Positions 25,102 through 37,194 of a stretch of DNA of 64,000 nucleotides are shown here, in pieces. The position numbers were made by a program, and so were the translations under genes. The stretch spans positions 25,277,063-25,341,062 of the forward strand of contig OZ017795.1 in assembly GCA_963969395.1 (NCBI GenBank), read 5' to 3'. Within the stretch, counting starts at the first letter, position 1, and each line of letters begins with the position of its first letter. Below the pieces are notes generated by a model. The model saw only the letters and a list, made by a program, of their open reading frames with translations, was not told where the DNA came from and made no database searches. Source of the stretch: Pseudoscleropodium purum (taxonomy: Eukaryota; Streptophyta; Bryopsida; Hypnales; Brachytheciaceae).

Positions 25102-26905
25102 TGTAGAAGGATGTTGGAACCAAATTTGGATTTACCCAACTAGTATAGTTCGTTCCAAAGGAGGCTAATTAAATAGGATTTGACTCTAAATTTATGCCTA
25201 ATAGGTCATTGCAACCAAGATTTGTAAAAGAAATTCCTTAACCACATGCAAATTGTTATCCTCACGGTAGTTCTAATTGCCAAATTTTCCGCTCCACTCT
25301 TAAAGGCCACAAGGGTTTAGATTGCTCCCAAATAGTTATTCCCTTATTCTTTATATTTTTATCTTTTTCTTTTCTTTATTCTTCGCTATCTTTTACTTTC
25401 TTTGTCTTTGTCCAATATTCGTTTTATTCTTCCAACTCGCATGCCCAACTCGATTTGATATACTTTACAACAGGACGGCCTTCACCAACTCGGAACAACC
25501 ATCACAGGTACAAGGGAACCAACTCTCCACTTCATCACTTAATCCTGTCTGCCAACTGGAAAACCAACAACTTCCTGGCTCATAGTACTATTCTCTCATG
25601 CACCATCTCATACACCTCAAAGTGCAATCCTATTCGGTTAATTATTATGCACAGTCACCCACTGAACCAACTTGGTTTGGCAAGACAACATTCAAGCTTT
25701 TCACAGCACACCGAATTGGATTCAACCATACACTTCACTTACACCATCCATCACACATAGCCACACAAGCCATCTGATTGATTTACAATTTGGATCTTAT
25801 AAAATTACTACAATGACATCCAACACACACAGGAAGACAACTTGTAAATCAATTCCATTATATTCATCTTCCCAAATTGGTGATCAAAATCACCAATACA
25901 CTTTAAAAGTATTAAACTAAACTGCTTTGCTACACTTGGGCTCTTCAACTCCCCAAATAGGATCTTATCATTCAACTAATAAATCAGCCTTAATATTCAT
26001 AATCCTTTCCCAGTTGCTCATCAACTAAAAATATATTCTATTAAGTTCATTCCATTTCCTCCAAGTATTACAATTTGGTTTTAATCTCTACAGCACTCCA
26101 ATCACTCAACTACTAGATTTAACACTTCTGCACAGATTTCTCCGAATAGGATCCATCAATTCAACACAACTACTCATCCAAATCCGACTAATATAAATCT
26201 CCGCACCAACTTGGACTATCACACATCCACTGCATTCAACTTAAATTACAGACTTCAAAGAATTCACCATTCAACACACACCTCCAAGCCTTCACCCGAC
26301 TTAGAAAAGTCTCCATCAAACTCATGCATAACTTTGCACACTTTCCCACTGCCATACACTGGCCAAAACACACTTCCAACTAGGACACACACACAAACCG
26401 ATCCAACCTTGGATCCACAAACACACTTCCCAATTGGGAAATCACACGCACTTAAACACAAATACACACAAGCAAACAAATACGAAGCCTACACCAACTA
26501 GGACACACATTGGACTTGCTTGACAATGGGTAAAAGAAATGACTGCAAAAACGACCCAAATAGGAACTAGGGAAGACAACGCTCAACTGCCCAACCAAAT
26601 CGGCAACTTCAACTGGAGCAACTAACATTCCTACTTGGACCTCTCACACTCCTCGACTTGCCAACTCGGACTCACCAAACAGCATCCTAATGGACTAGCA
26701 GACCACCAACCAACCATGACCAAACTTCCGACTTGAACTTCAAACCACACTATTTGACCCATTCTACTCCAAATTGGACACCATTCAATGCTCTAAAACA
26801 ACCAAATAGCACTCCCAACTAACCAACTGCTTGCAATAAACTGCAAATTACATTCCGATTTGTACAAAATAGAACCAAAATTTATCACCTATCAGACTAT
26901 CTACA
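25102..26905. mobile_element. Solo LTR, copy B of the TGTAGA/TCTACA family
   Basis: Begins TGTAGAAGGATGTTGGAACC and ends GACTATCTACA. Flanking pentamers are GCCCC (25097-25101) and ACCCC (26906-26910), one transition apart, as expected of an aged 5-bp duplication. Length is 1804 bp. It is more diverged from copies A and C than they are from each other, but it keeps the TTCGTTCCWAAGGAGGC block near the start and the same C/A-rich, G-poor strand bias. Decamers include CCAACTCGGA, CCGAATTGGA, CCAACTAGGA and CCAACTTGGA. The plus-strand ORFs here (25322-25920, 26211-26501) come from this biased, stop-poor composition and are not genes. Confidence 0.8.
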
Positions 26906-26909
26906 ACCC

Positions 26910-28270
26910 CAAAGTTTTTCTAATGGATTTTCATCACATATAAAGAACATTATCTCAACTAAATGTTCAAGGTGTTTGTTTTATTGAAGTCTGATATTAA
27001 ACTGATCACTCTTCAAATTTCATAGTGGGCTCAAGAAATTCTTATCATCATCAAGATATATTTTGTACCATTCCATTCTTGTTGCAAACTGAGACATAAA
27101 AAACGCTTAAGCCATGTCTACAACAGTGACAATGAGCTCAAAAGTGATAGAGCTACCTCATATACAAAGTTGGTTAATGTTGTCACATTTCTCAATAACC
27201 AACATCACTATGAGTGAACTTTATTTTTAATTTTTTGATATTAAAGTCCAATGATGGGCAGATAATGGACATTGAAATCAAGTAGCAAAAATGAATGATA
27301 AACTACAACTCTTCTTCCAAAGGTATATTCTCATAGCCTCAATGCAATCAATCAATTTCACCTTTTGCATTAAACGCAACTCATCTTTGTTTTGCTTAAT
27401 ATCTTCTACAATATCACTATAAATATTGCTCTTCTAAATTTTTTTCAGAAAATGATCAATGTCTTTACCTTCTATCACCATTAAGTTTTGGACAAGATAC
27501 AACATTGAATTTGTTATGCAATTGATCCTTAAAATTGAACCCCTTACTTAAGTATAGATTCATTGTAGATGCTATGGCATTGACCTTTCTATTGAAAGGT
27601 TTTCCATCTGTCAATTGTACTTGGGAATGATATATTCTCTTTGCTTTTTTTATGGCTTTGGTACATACCAATGTCTTCAAATCTTAAAACACAAAAGATG
27701 CAACATTAATTAAGTAGTAATTCTTAAGCCTTGCATTAGATAATGGCACTTTACACTACTAAAAAATACATGACCAAATGAATAGAAATCCAATAAGAAA
27801 GTGTTCATAACATTTGTTCAAAAAGTTGCATTAATTTGGACAATATCTAATATAAAGTTGTTGATTTTTTGGTTAATTTGATTAAGTAAAAAAAATCATT
27901 TAAAATTTGGCTAATGAACAATCTCTACATGGGAAGGTAATATGTGCAATCCACAACTTAGGTTGGCCAATAAACAACCACCACATAGATGTCAAAATGA
28001 GCAAACTAGTAAAACAATCATGTTGGAGGTAGCCAAGCTTGCAAGCCATTTTGACAACCCAACCAATTAACAATAGCTATGTAGATGGTCACATGAACAA
28101 CCCAACACGAGTGATGGCCAATGACAAGATGCCATGCAGGTAGCCTCAAGGATAGCGTTGCCATTGAGGTTTGAATTGAAGACCTTGTAGTTAAGATTCT
28201 AAACCTTTATCCATCTCACCACATTAATTGCATTTGCATGTGCAATGTGATGTATTTTTTTACTTATTCA
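26910..28270. other. AT-rich gene-free stretch
   Basis: No recognisable gene. CACTACTAAAAAATACATG near 27754 looks like a single CACTA-type terminus without a visible partner. Confidence 0.35.
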
Positions 28271-28277
28271 TTCGAAG

Positions 28278-28655
28278 ACGTTTTTGTCTTAGGTTAGTAG
28301 ACTTTGTAGGGCATTTAAGCATAATAGATTAACTTTTTTGAAAAACTTTAAACTTAAAAAATTTGAAAACCAAGGTAACTTTCATTTCCTAAAACCAACT
28401 TGCAATTTAAAGCTTTCAATCAAAAGTTATGGACAAAATTTAGAGAGGATGTTTAAAAATGTCAAAGAAATCCATTCCAACCCCTCTTTGAGCTTTGTTT
28501 ATAATTTTTGATCGGAGACTCACAATCACACAAGGATTTTTGGAGGTGAAATTTATCTTAATTTCCCAATTTTTTGTAGTTCAAATATTTAAAAAAAAAT
28601 TTACTACTATACCCAAATGTCCACCAATGTTTACCGAGTTTAAAAGACACAACAT
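28278..28655. repeat. Foldback element, copy 1 (~380 bp)
   Basis: A diverged palindrome. TAGGGCATTTAAGCATAATAG near the left end is inverted as CTACTATACCCAAATGTCC near the right, and the centre contains AAAGTTATGGACAAAATTTAGA with its inverse TTGAGCTTTGTTTATAATTTTTGA. Copy 2 at 29205-29600 matches along its whole length. Ends are approximate. Confidence 0.65.
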
Positions 28656-29204
28656 TGTGAATGATTAAGTTGTTGTTTTAAATTACATTTTACAATACCT
28701 CTAAGCAATGATTCAAAAATTCTATTTTTCTATTAAAAAAATTTGGAATACTCTAAAATTTTAATAGTATTTTTTTTTGCAAAACAAATATTCAATTCCT
28801 ACACAATTCCAATCAAGTATATGAAATTTGGGTTTAAAAAAAGCCAAACTCCAATTTTGGTGAACTATTTCATTTAAAATTCATAATTGTATAGTACAAG
28901 ATAATTGATTGAAAAACATTGGTGATGAATTCTTTAATTTGATTGTATAGGTATGTAGGAAACTTTGATACACATATCTTTGATATTAAAAAACACCCCA
29001 ATAAGTAACAAAAATATGATCTTTGAAGAGTTAAGTATGAAGTGCCAAATGACCAAATTTTGTGAAATAGATGTTTCAATAAATAAAGTACATTTAAACA
29101 AAGTAATTGTACCATCAATTGTGCAATTAATGCAATGATTGTAATGATGCAAATATTGCTCAAATGAAGAAAATTTATATGAAACTCTTGTAAGTGAAAA
29201 TGAA

Positions 29205-29600
29205 CATAAAGTATTGATTTTGAGTTTCAAATTCAGAAGAGTTTGAAGGCCATTTTGGCATAGTAGTAAAACTTTTCTGAAAAATCTTTGAACTAAATAA
29301 AATTGGAAAATTAAGATAAATTTCACTTCCAAAAATCCACTTGTCATTGTGAGTCTCCAATAAAAAGTTATGAACAAAGTTCAAAGAGGTGTTGGAATGG
29401 GCTTCTTCTTTGACATTTTTAAACATCCTCTCTAAGTTCTGTTCATAACTTTTTATTAGAGATTCACAATGACAAACGGATTTTAAAAGATGAAAGCCAC
29501 TTTGATTTTCCAACTTTTTTCTGTTTTAAAGTTTTTCAAAAAAGTTAATCTACTATACTTAAATGCCCTATAAAGTTTGCTAATTTTAAAAAACACGAAA
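29205..29600. repeat. Foldback element, copy 2 (~395 bp)
   Basis: Better preserved than copy 1. A ~110-bp inner stem (centre near 29395) pairs blocks such as AGTCTCCAATAAAAAGTTAT with CATAACTTTTTATTAGAGAT, and the stem continues outward to GGCATAGTAGTAAAACTTTT and its inverse near 29545. It accounts for the minus-strand ORFs at 28934-29513, which are not genes. Confidence 0.75.
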
Positions 29601-29609
29601 TTGTGAATG

Positions 29610-31735
29610 ATTCAGTTAAAAAAATTCTATTTCATAGTACAAAAAATTCCAATTGTGGTGATATAAATAATTTTGAATGACAAAAACTTATTTGAAACAC
29701 TTATAAGTTTAAATGAACAAAAATGTATTTGTTTTTCTATTGATTTAGATGTTGCACTATTCAAATCAACAAACATTTATGACCATTTTGTTAATTTTTG
29801 CCAAATCAATAAAAAATTGTTCAAATGGTTGATAGAGAACCCACTTCAAGTCTTCAACAAAAATTTGTTGATTTTCTATAGATTTGGACATTATTTTCTA
29901 GTATTTTTAATTCCAATACTTGAAAATATTTCTCTCAATTTGTAAAAGGAAGTTTGTAATATGCTTATAATCTAGTATCATTTGATTCCACTTGGTTTTG
30001 CATGCAAGATTGTTACATATGCATGGTGAGAATCCGATACCTATTATGTATCATAAAATACAAACCTATTTTGATGCATCTAGATTTATGAAACCTTATC
30101 CATCTATAGTGTTAAGGTTTTTAAGATACATCTCTCACTTCACAACAATTAAGGCCAAATTTTTTTGTAATAACCAATTGAAACCATGATCTTTATGGGC
30201 ATGTTTTTGCTAATTTGAACTAATTTAAGATGTAGTCCAAAGACAACTTGAGGAATACATAGAGAGCCTCTTCTACTTGCAATCAAAGTATTAGGGTTGG
30301 GATGATTTTGTGCATAGTTGGTGTTGCTTGTAATCAAGGAAGAGGAGTAAACAATGGCAAAGGAAAAAAACATGGAGTATTGTCACTATAAAACAACATT
30401 TACAATTGAAACAAAAATATTGAAAATTTAAGGTATGTGAAAATCTCACCATCAACTAGCAATGGCATTGTGGTTGATTAAAATAGAACATCATCAATTG
30501 TAGTGTCCAATAGTTTCTCCATACATATATATAGAAAGACAAAAAAACATATTAGAGAATGTGAAGAAATCATGAAAATCTTATGCAAAATTGTTGTTTA
30601 ATTCTCAAAAGAGATGTAAAGAGCTTTAAAAAAGAATGTTTGTGAATCACATTGTTGCAACTCAAGAATTAATTTGAAGACACAAAGTGTGTTGCAAATG
30701 TTACACATGCTTTAAGTGATGTTGACACTAAAGAAGCCTACCCTTTTTTATGTTAGCATCGAATAAGGTTGTTTTTCTAAACATGAGCAAAAAGATGGGA
30801 TTGCCGCTTTGGAGTCAAAATTTAATTTGATGTCAAAGAAAATGTGTAAATGTCAATGCTAGAACGAGTTGATGTCATATGTGATAGTGATGTTTTGAGG
30901 AACATCGGAAAAAACATAGTTATATTTTTTTAAATGTTCAATGAAACAACAACTTGCCACATTGGCAAGGTCTTTTGGTTTGATAGCAAGTAACTTAGTG
31001 GAAGTTACTATAGGCCAGGGTAAAGTACAAACCATGTGTGAAAAATACAGCTCCTTGGGAGGCTTTTAAAATAGGATTGCATGGAGGGAAAAAAATAGTA
31101 GAATGACAATATTTTCTATTGCGCTTTCAATGTAGCCCTAATTGTATTAATAAGTCTTAAACAATTAGTAAAGTGCATTTTATATTATCTAATTTTCATA
31201 AATATGTGTTTTCCATTGTCGTATATACTTTAGAATTGAATGTAAATTTTTCTCAATTTTAGAAGATCATTTTTCCAACAATGTATGAAATTCAATTTGT
31301 CTTATTTACTAGAGAAATCATTCTTGATTCTTGAAAAAACAAGTAAATTTAAAGAAAGGGTCCATTTAATTTGAAGCAAGAAAATTTTATATAATATGTT
31401 GGGCTACTATGGGTTTCATGAAATTCTGCATACTCTAATATATAAAAATTAGGCTATGTAAAAACATCATTTAGCAACAAATTTTACTAATAAGTTAGTT
31501 TTGACAAATTGGAGGATTGCAAATTTTTTATAGTACAATAAGTTTAAATGTAGATAGACAATTCCATATGGATGATAAAATAGACATAGTCAAGAAAATC
31601 TACAATAGAGCGTAGATAACTGAAATTGTGCCACGGTGCTAGTAGTGTCTATATCAAAAAATTAAATTTAAATGTAAGACATTGATCACAAGTGGAAAAA
31701 ATTGTCATATTTTATGAATAGATAAGTTTACCTTA
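29610..31735. other. AT-rich gene-free stretch
   Basis: No coding sequence recognised. The short plus ORFs at 29673-29945 and 29992-30189 lack domains. Confidence 0.4.
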
Positions 31736-31741
31736 GTGGGT

Positions 31742-32691
31742 TTAACCCCTAAAGTTCCTTGAATATGTTTTTGCTGAAAACACTCCAAAACTGTTATTTC
31801 TTATACAAGTTTCAAAATTTAGAAAAAAAAACATTTTTGGACACATGTAACCATTGGATCTTGTAGTACATTAGTTTGAAAAGATGTGGTTAAAATTTCA
31901 GAAATTTTCGCCATGTAGATTGCAAGATCTTGTAGTACATTAGCATTTGAAGTGACAAAAAATTATTTTTTTGTCCCTGCAAAAAACCAGGTAGCTGAAC
32001 TTTACAAGGTCACATTTGTATGAAATTTTTTTCAAAATGATTGCAATTCTTAGCATTCATTCTTTAAGTCATGTTGGCTATATGCTTAAAAATTTTTAGA
32101 TCATTTGAAATTGTAGAACATATAGGAAAAAAATAATAAGTAGAAAGATGTAGAGAATGACTCAAAATACTAAATTATTAACAATTTATTTATGGAATTG
32201 AAAAATGTCAATCCCAATGATTTTTTATGTTGATATAAACAATATTTACTTTATTTTTTTATTTTTTTCAAAATATTGAAAATTGATTTCAATAAAGGAC
32301 TTGACAATTTATTTTAGGGTAGAGAATCCATAAATGCCCACAAACTAAAACACCTCATAATTTTTGATTTATTGATCAATATGGAATGATTCAAAGCTTT
32401 TAATGTATATATAAATATAGCAAACCAATTTCAAATTTGGATTTTTGAAAAAAATGATTTTTTCAAATCTGCCTAGGTTGCTCGAGTTGAAAAACAAACT
32501 ACATATTAGGCTATAACTTTTGACTCATATTTCCAAATGTTCTGAAATTTAGTGCACATGAAAGATATTCCTTGCCTACACCTTCTATCAAAATTTGGGC
32601 CAAACATATAAATCTCTAGTCACACATACTTCGGCACTTGCCCAAAATTTCTATGTTGCCAAAAAACGTAGTTTGGTCCTTTAGGGGTTAA
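31742..32691. mobile_element. Unclassified element with perfect 13-bp terminal inverted repeats (950 bp)
   Basis: TTAACCCCTAAAG at 31742-31754 and its exact inverse CTTTAGGGGTTAA at 32679-32691 bound a 950-bp AT-rich block. The right ~540 bp recurs, diverged, at about 51560-52095, including GATTGAAAAATGTCAA, TTCAATAAAGGACTT and the terminal TTTGGTCCTTTAGG. A third, isolated end is near 13725. I see no ORF, and target duplications are not evident. It is a non-autonomous DNA transposon of unknown superfamily. Confidence 0.65.
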
Positions 32692-32699
32692 TAAACCAA

Positions 32700-34155
32700 A
32701 AACAATAAAATACGAGGCAAGAGTTTCTAGTTCAATTAACTTCAATCTTTGAAGTCATTCATGTTACATACACTCATATTGAATGGGATGTTCACAAGAT
32801 AGTTTTAGTGGGGATTTTGAAGTGTTCAATGGTAAACTTCTAATTAACCCTTAAAGTTTAGAAGGTATTTTAGAAGGGAAAGTCCCAACTTGCCAATTTT
32901 TGATGCATTGTCTAGAATAAAAAATTAATTTTAATAAATGGAACCATACAATGGAGTATTAAATGAATAATACAATGTGTGGAAAGAATTTCAGCCCATT
33001 TGACCGCATGGATTGGAAGATTATAACATTTGAAGTAGGAAAAGAGTTTTTTTTTTCATTCCTACAAACTAAGATCATCAGACTTTGAGCCCTCTTGAAG
33101 TAAATTTTTTTTTCTCCATATCAAAATGGGGAGTTTTACCATTTTTAAGTATATGATGTTAGTTTCACTCATGACAAATTTGAGAAGCAAACATAGAGTC
33201 TAGCTTATTCTAAGTCAACTTTCAATGTCAAGAAGTTAACTCCTCAAGACCTAACAACTTTTTGACTATTGAGGTTTTCAATGAACTATCCTACTTTAAT
33301 ATTTTTTTTGCACATGGATGTGCTTGAAATTTTAATTTTAATTGTATTGAAGTAAAGACTAATTTGTTTGTATGCATGGAATTAATTGTGGAATTATTAT
33401 TGGCTATTAGATTTTTAGGTTATAACAATTTTAGATGATTAACTTCATAGGCAATAAATGTAGTTTTCAAAGAGGAAAAATTATAAGAAGATGAATAATG
33501 ATTATTTACCTCCCCCCGAATTTTTTTATTGAAATCTAAAACAAATATAATATTTTTTAAAGTTAGAAAATAAAATATACATTTTTTCCTCAAAATTTAT
33601 ACATATTTTCAAACAAAAGAAATACAAAGCCAAAATCAACTAAATTGGATCCTACAAATTAAAATAAAATTATATACATGTCAATTTTTGAAAATTTACA
33701 ATTGATGTTATTATCATATTTTTTGAAAACATCATAAAAAATTATAGAATTATTCTAATTATTTTTGTATTTTTAATTACACTAAATTGAACCTTTTATT
33801 TTTATAATAGCTTAAAATACAAATTCTTATTTTTTCTCCAATATCAATTTTTTTGTGCAAAGAAAATACTAAAAATGTCCAAAATAATGTTTTTTTCATC
33901 CCTATTATTTCTTTCATTGTAAAAAAGTCAAATTTGCTCCCTTTTTTCTATTAGGCTACATTTTCTAAATAAAATTTTAAATATTTTCCACATTGAAAAT
34001 TTGAAAATTACAAAAAACAATAATTATGTAAACTTGTTACTCTATAAGTCTCTAGTTTACAAAATGTTAAGATTTGTTTCACTAAACCAAGAATTTGCCA
34101 TTGAAAATTTGAAGAGGACACATTGTGTCTTTCTAGTATCTCTTGTGGGTAGGCA
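32700..34155. other. AT-rich gene-free stretch
   Basis: No coding sequence. TTAACCCTTAAAG near 32844 resembles the terminus of the element just upstream and may be a second fragment. Confidence 0.35.
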
Positions 34156-34160
34156 ATTAT

Positions 34161-34620
34161 TGTTAGGGACGAATTAGAACAGAATAGAATGGAGAGGAAA
34201 ATCTCCAAAAGACACGAGACAAGAGTTCATCCAAGATTCAGGTCTATTTCAAATTACAGAGGTATACAAAACTAGCTCAGAGTTTGAGTAGAGGCTAGGT
34301 GCTATGAACTAGTGGTTGAAAGGAGTTGTCGAAACTAAGGAGCTTCTCAGTCTCGACTGTTACTTATATTAGAGGATGTTAAACTTTTTCCACAAGCTTC
34401 TTTAGCTACTTCTACCTATTAAAAAGCTTCCACAAACTCGGAAGCTTCTTGAACAACTTCCATTTAAGAAAAAACTTCTTGAGGAGCTTCCAAAAGGTTT
34501 GAGAAGGTTCCTTGAAGTAGGAAACTTCATGAGAAGCTTCTTCTATCTTCTTCTATTTGTGACATTTATTGCCTCTTTTGAGATGATAATAGTGTAAATC
34601 CATGTATAAATACAATAATA
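34161..34620. promoter_or_regulatory. Cluster of heat-shock-element-like GAA/TTC repeats with a downstream TATA box (possible LTR U3)
   Basis: Between 34390 and 34545 the words GAAGCTTC, GAAACTTC and GAGCTTCC recur. 34441-34453 reads GAAGCTTCTTGAA, a perfect three-unit heat shock element (GAAnnTTCnnGAA), and 34521-34532 is nearly another. TATAAATA follows at about 34604. The block is preceded by TGTTAGGGACGAATTAG at 34161, which looks like a copia LTR start. No matching LTR end was found. The motifs are seen directly; heat response is inference. Confidence 0.45.
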
Positions 34621-34784
34621 GGTTAATTAAAAAATTATTTTTGCACATGTGGCACATTATCATTGGTCAAAAATTGTTTTTATTTTCCAACATTGCATGT
34701 ACATATTGCATGATACACAAGAAGTGTTTCATTACCAAAAACCTAAAAGTCACACTATAAAACTATTGATTTCGTTTCGGTCGC

Positions 34785-36773
34785 TATAGATTGTTTTGGT
34801 ACCCAATTGGGATTTATCCAAATTATAGTTAAGTTCGTTCCTAAGGAAGCTTTACACATAGGAATATCTCTAATATAATACATTCATAAGTCATTACAAT
34901 CTAAGCATAGAAAAAAATATTCATTTACTACATACAATTTGTATTAATCCTCGCTCACATGATAAACTAACTACACCATTTTTACTCCTCTCTTAATAGC
35001 CACAAGATTTTAGTAATTTCCCAAATTGGATGATCTTTAATCTTTAGCTTGTAGTCTTCCAAATCGGACTCCACAGAAACCACTCAATCCTTTGCCTTTC
35101 AACTTGGGCTCAACATCACAGGCTCTTCATCTTCTATTTGCTGACATCTCACAAACTTGATTCTCTTAACTCCTATTTGTTTAACATAACATCACATCAC
35201 TCCTCATACTCAAACTCTCCTAATTGGAATTAACCAACTTGTAATTCTTCATTGATAAACGTTATGTTCTACCGATTAGGACATTTAAACCATTCACAAT
35301 TATCCTCACAGTTCAACTCGGGCAAAACTACAACGACACACAGACCAAACTTCCCATTTGGACAGTAATAAAACCTCATTGATGCACTCCTAAACTCCAA
35401 TTAGGAAGACATTCTCAAACAATCATGCAACTAACCAGTTTCTTTACCAACTCGGGAATTGATATTAAATATCATTGCCTTCAATCATCAACACCTAATA
35501 GGAATAAATTGACACTATAAACAGGTTCATCAATTACTCTAATTTGGATTTTAAAATAACACCACAGGTCATGACACCAACTTCCGACTTGGAATTTAAT
35601 CAGACTTTAGTTTTAATAAAATACTCCAAATTGGACAAGATAAATCACATGTGTTATACAGATTTCATTGCCAATTTGTAACACAAAATAATCTCTCACA
35701 TACATTGAACACCAATTTGACAAATAATTTTCTTCATATTATACCACATTGGTGAAAATATCACCATTACTACAACTTGAGTTTAACAGCTTAATTATTC
35801 ATTTTTCAACTTCCCAAATTGATTCTAATTTAATAAGTCCATTCTTCTGATTTCTAATTAGGACTTCTCTTTTTTAACCATCATACGATCTTCTTCTAAT
35901 TTCTAATAATCCCAATTGCTTCAACTTCCACTCAACTTCTCTTTATCACCATTAACATCCTAATTTCCAATTAGGACTACTTTGGCTTCCACTGCATCAC
36001 TCCAATTTATCTACTTCTCATCTACTCGTGTAATCTCTTCAACTTCCTGCAAGTTCACTCTTTCCCACTAGGAAATATTAAATCTTGTTGAAACTACTGC
36101 CACATTCATACACTGACCAAACATTCTTCACTCTTGCTTAATTCTCCCACTTAGAAATATTCTCCACATTCAAATCAAATTCTCCATGCACAGTGCACAC
36201 TTTGCACTTCTTTCCGACTAGGACTGACTCATCGCCATTCACTCTGATAAACTTAGCTCCCAATTAGGACTCACACCAACAATCAAACATCCACACAAAA
36301 TCACACACCAAAATCAAAAACATATACAGCCAACTTGGACTGGGACACGACTGGGCTTCACTCAACAGACGGTAAGTAAAACTAAATACAAAATTCAGAC
36401 CAAATAGGAAATCCAAACCAAACGGTTACCCATTCGGAGAGACAACCTAATTGCCTACAACCCAACTTGGAACTACACAACCCACCATTAGGAAATAACT
36501 GACCCAACTTGTTAACCGCAGCCTAATTGGACAACTGACCATCCTAATTGGAATTCTACACTGCCAACTCCCCACTTACAGCCAAGTTGGAAATCAAAAC
36601 CAACACCTTCACTCACACCAACTTGTACTTAACTTTGCACCAACAAACATCCCAATTAGGAAAACATACCACCAAATAAGACCAAATTGCACCCAAACAC
36701 ACAAAACTCATTCCAAATGGGTTCAAAAATACTTCAAAATTTAAAAATCTGAAAACCGAATAGGCATTCTACA
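34785..36773. mobile_element. Solo LTR, copy C of the TGTAGA/TCTACA family, inserted in a pseudogene
   Basis: Begins TATAGATTGTTTTGG (first G changed to A) and ends GGCATTCTACA; length is 1989 bp. Flanking pentamers are GTCGC (34780-34784) and ATTGC (36774-36778), which differ by two transitions. The first ~300 and last ~600 bp are nearly the same as copy A; the middle carries ~380 bp that A lacks. About 30 CCRAHTHGGA-type decamers are visible. The target was coding-like: minus-strand reading through the junction resumes in frame on the other side once one duplication copy is discounted. Confidence 0.8.
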
Positions 36774-37165
36774 ATTGCCATAACACACTAGAATGAACAT
36801 AGGAGTAGCTTTGTGTGCTCCATCACCTCCATGACTAGTCTCTATCAACCTTTCAAGACTTATAGTGGCATCATCACTATCATTGAGAACAATGACATTG
36901 TCTACTTCTTGGCCTACCTCACCCACAATAGTACCTACAAGGAAGAGAGAAAATTATTTGATCATCACATATGACAATAAAAGAATTCATGGTAAACTTA
37001 GAAGGAAAAATTGTAATTCTAAATAATACCTCAAACCACATAATCAAATTGGGCACCTTTGCGAAAGTCATTTAGTTCTGCTACTAGCCTTTGCCGCCTT
37101 AAATCTGCTAGTAAGGATTTTGGATTCGTATGCTCAAGAAAAATGAGTGACGTCATTCATATTAA
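36774..37165 (-). pseudogene. Unknown two-exon pseudogene fragment broken by solo LTR C
   Basis: On the minus strand an upstream exon (about 37165-37030) reads LEHTNPKSLLADLRRQRL and ends at a GT donor (37029-37028). A 95-bp intron ends at TTGTAG, and a second exon (36934 to the LTR border) reads through an acidic stretch (VLNDSDDATISLERLIETSH) to ATPMFILVCYG. An in-frame TGA (37033-37031), one transition from CGA, closes the first exon. Beyond the LTR (34784 downward) the frame stays open for about ten more codons to a stop. The splice signals and matching phase argue for a former gene. I do not recognise the protein. Confidence 0.45.
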
Positions 37166-37194
37166 CATCATTTAGTTGCATTATGCACTTCTAG

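Noticed and set aside
25322..26501. Several plus-strand ORFs rich in Thr, His, Ser, Asn and Pro
   Set aside because: C/A-rich bias of the solo LTR avoids stop codons; there is no conservation of frame between LTR copies.
28934..29513. Long minus-strand ORFs (112 and 147 codons)
   Set aside because: They cover the palindromic foldback element; the symmetry, not coding, explains them.
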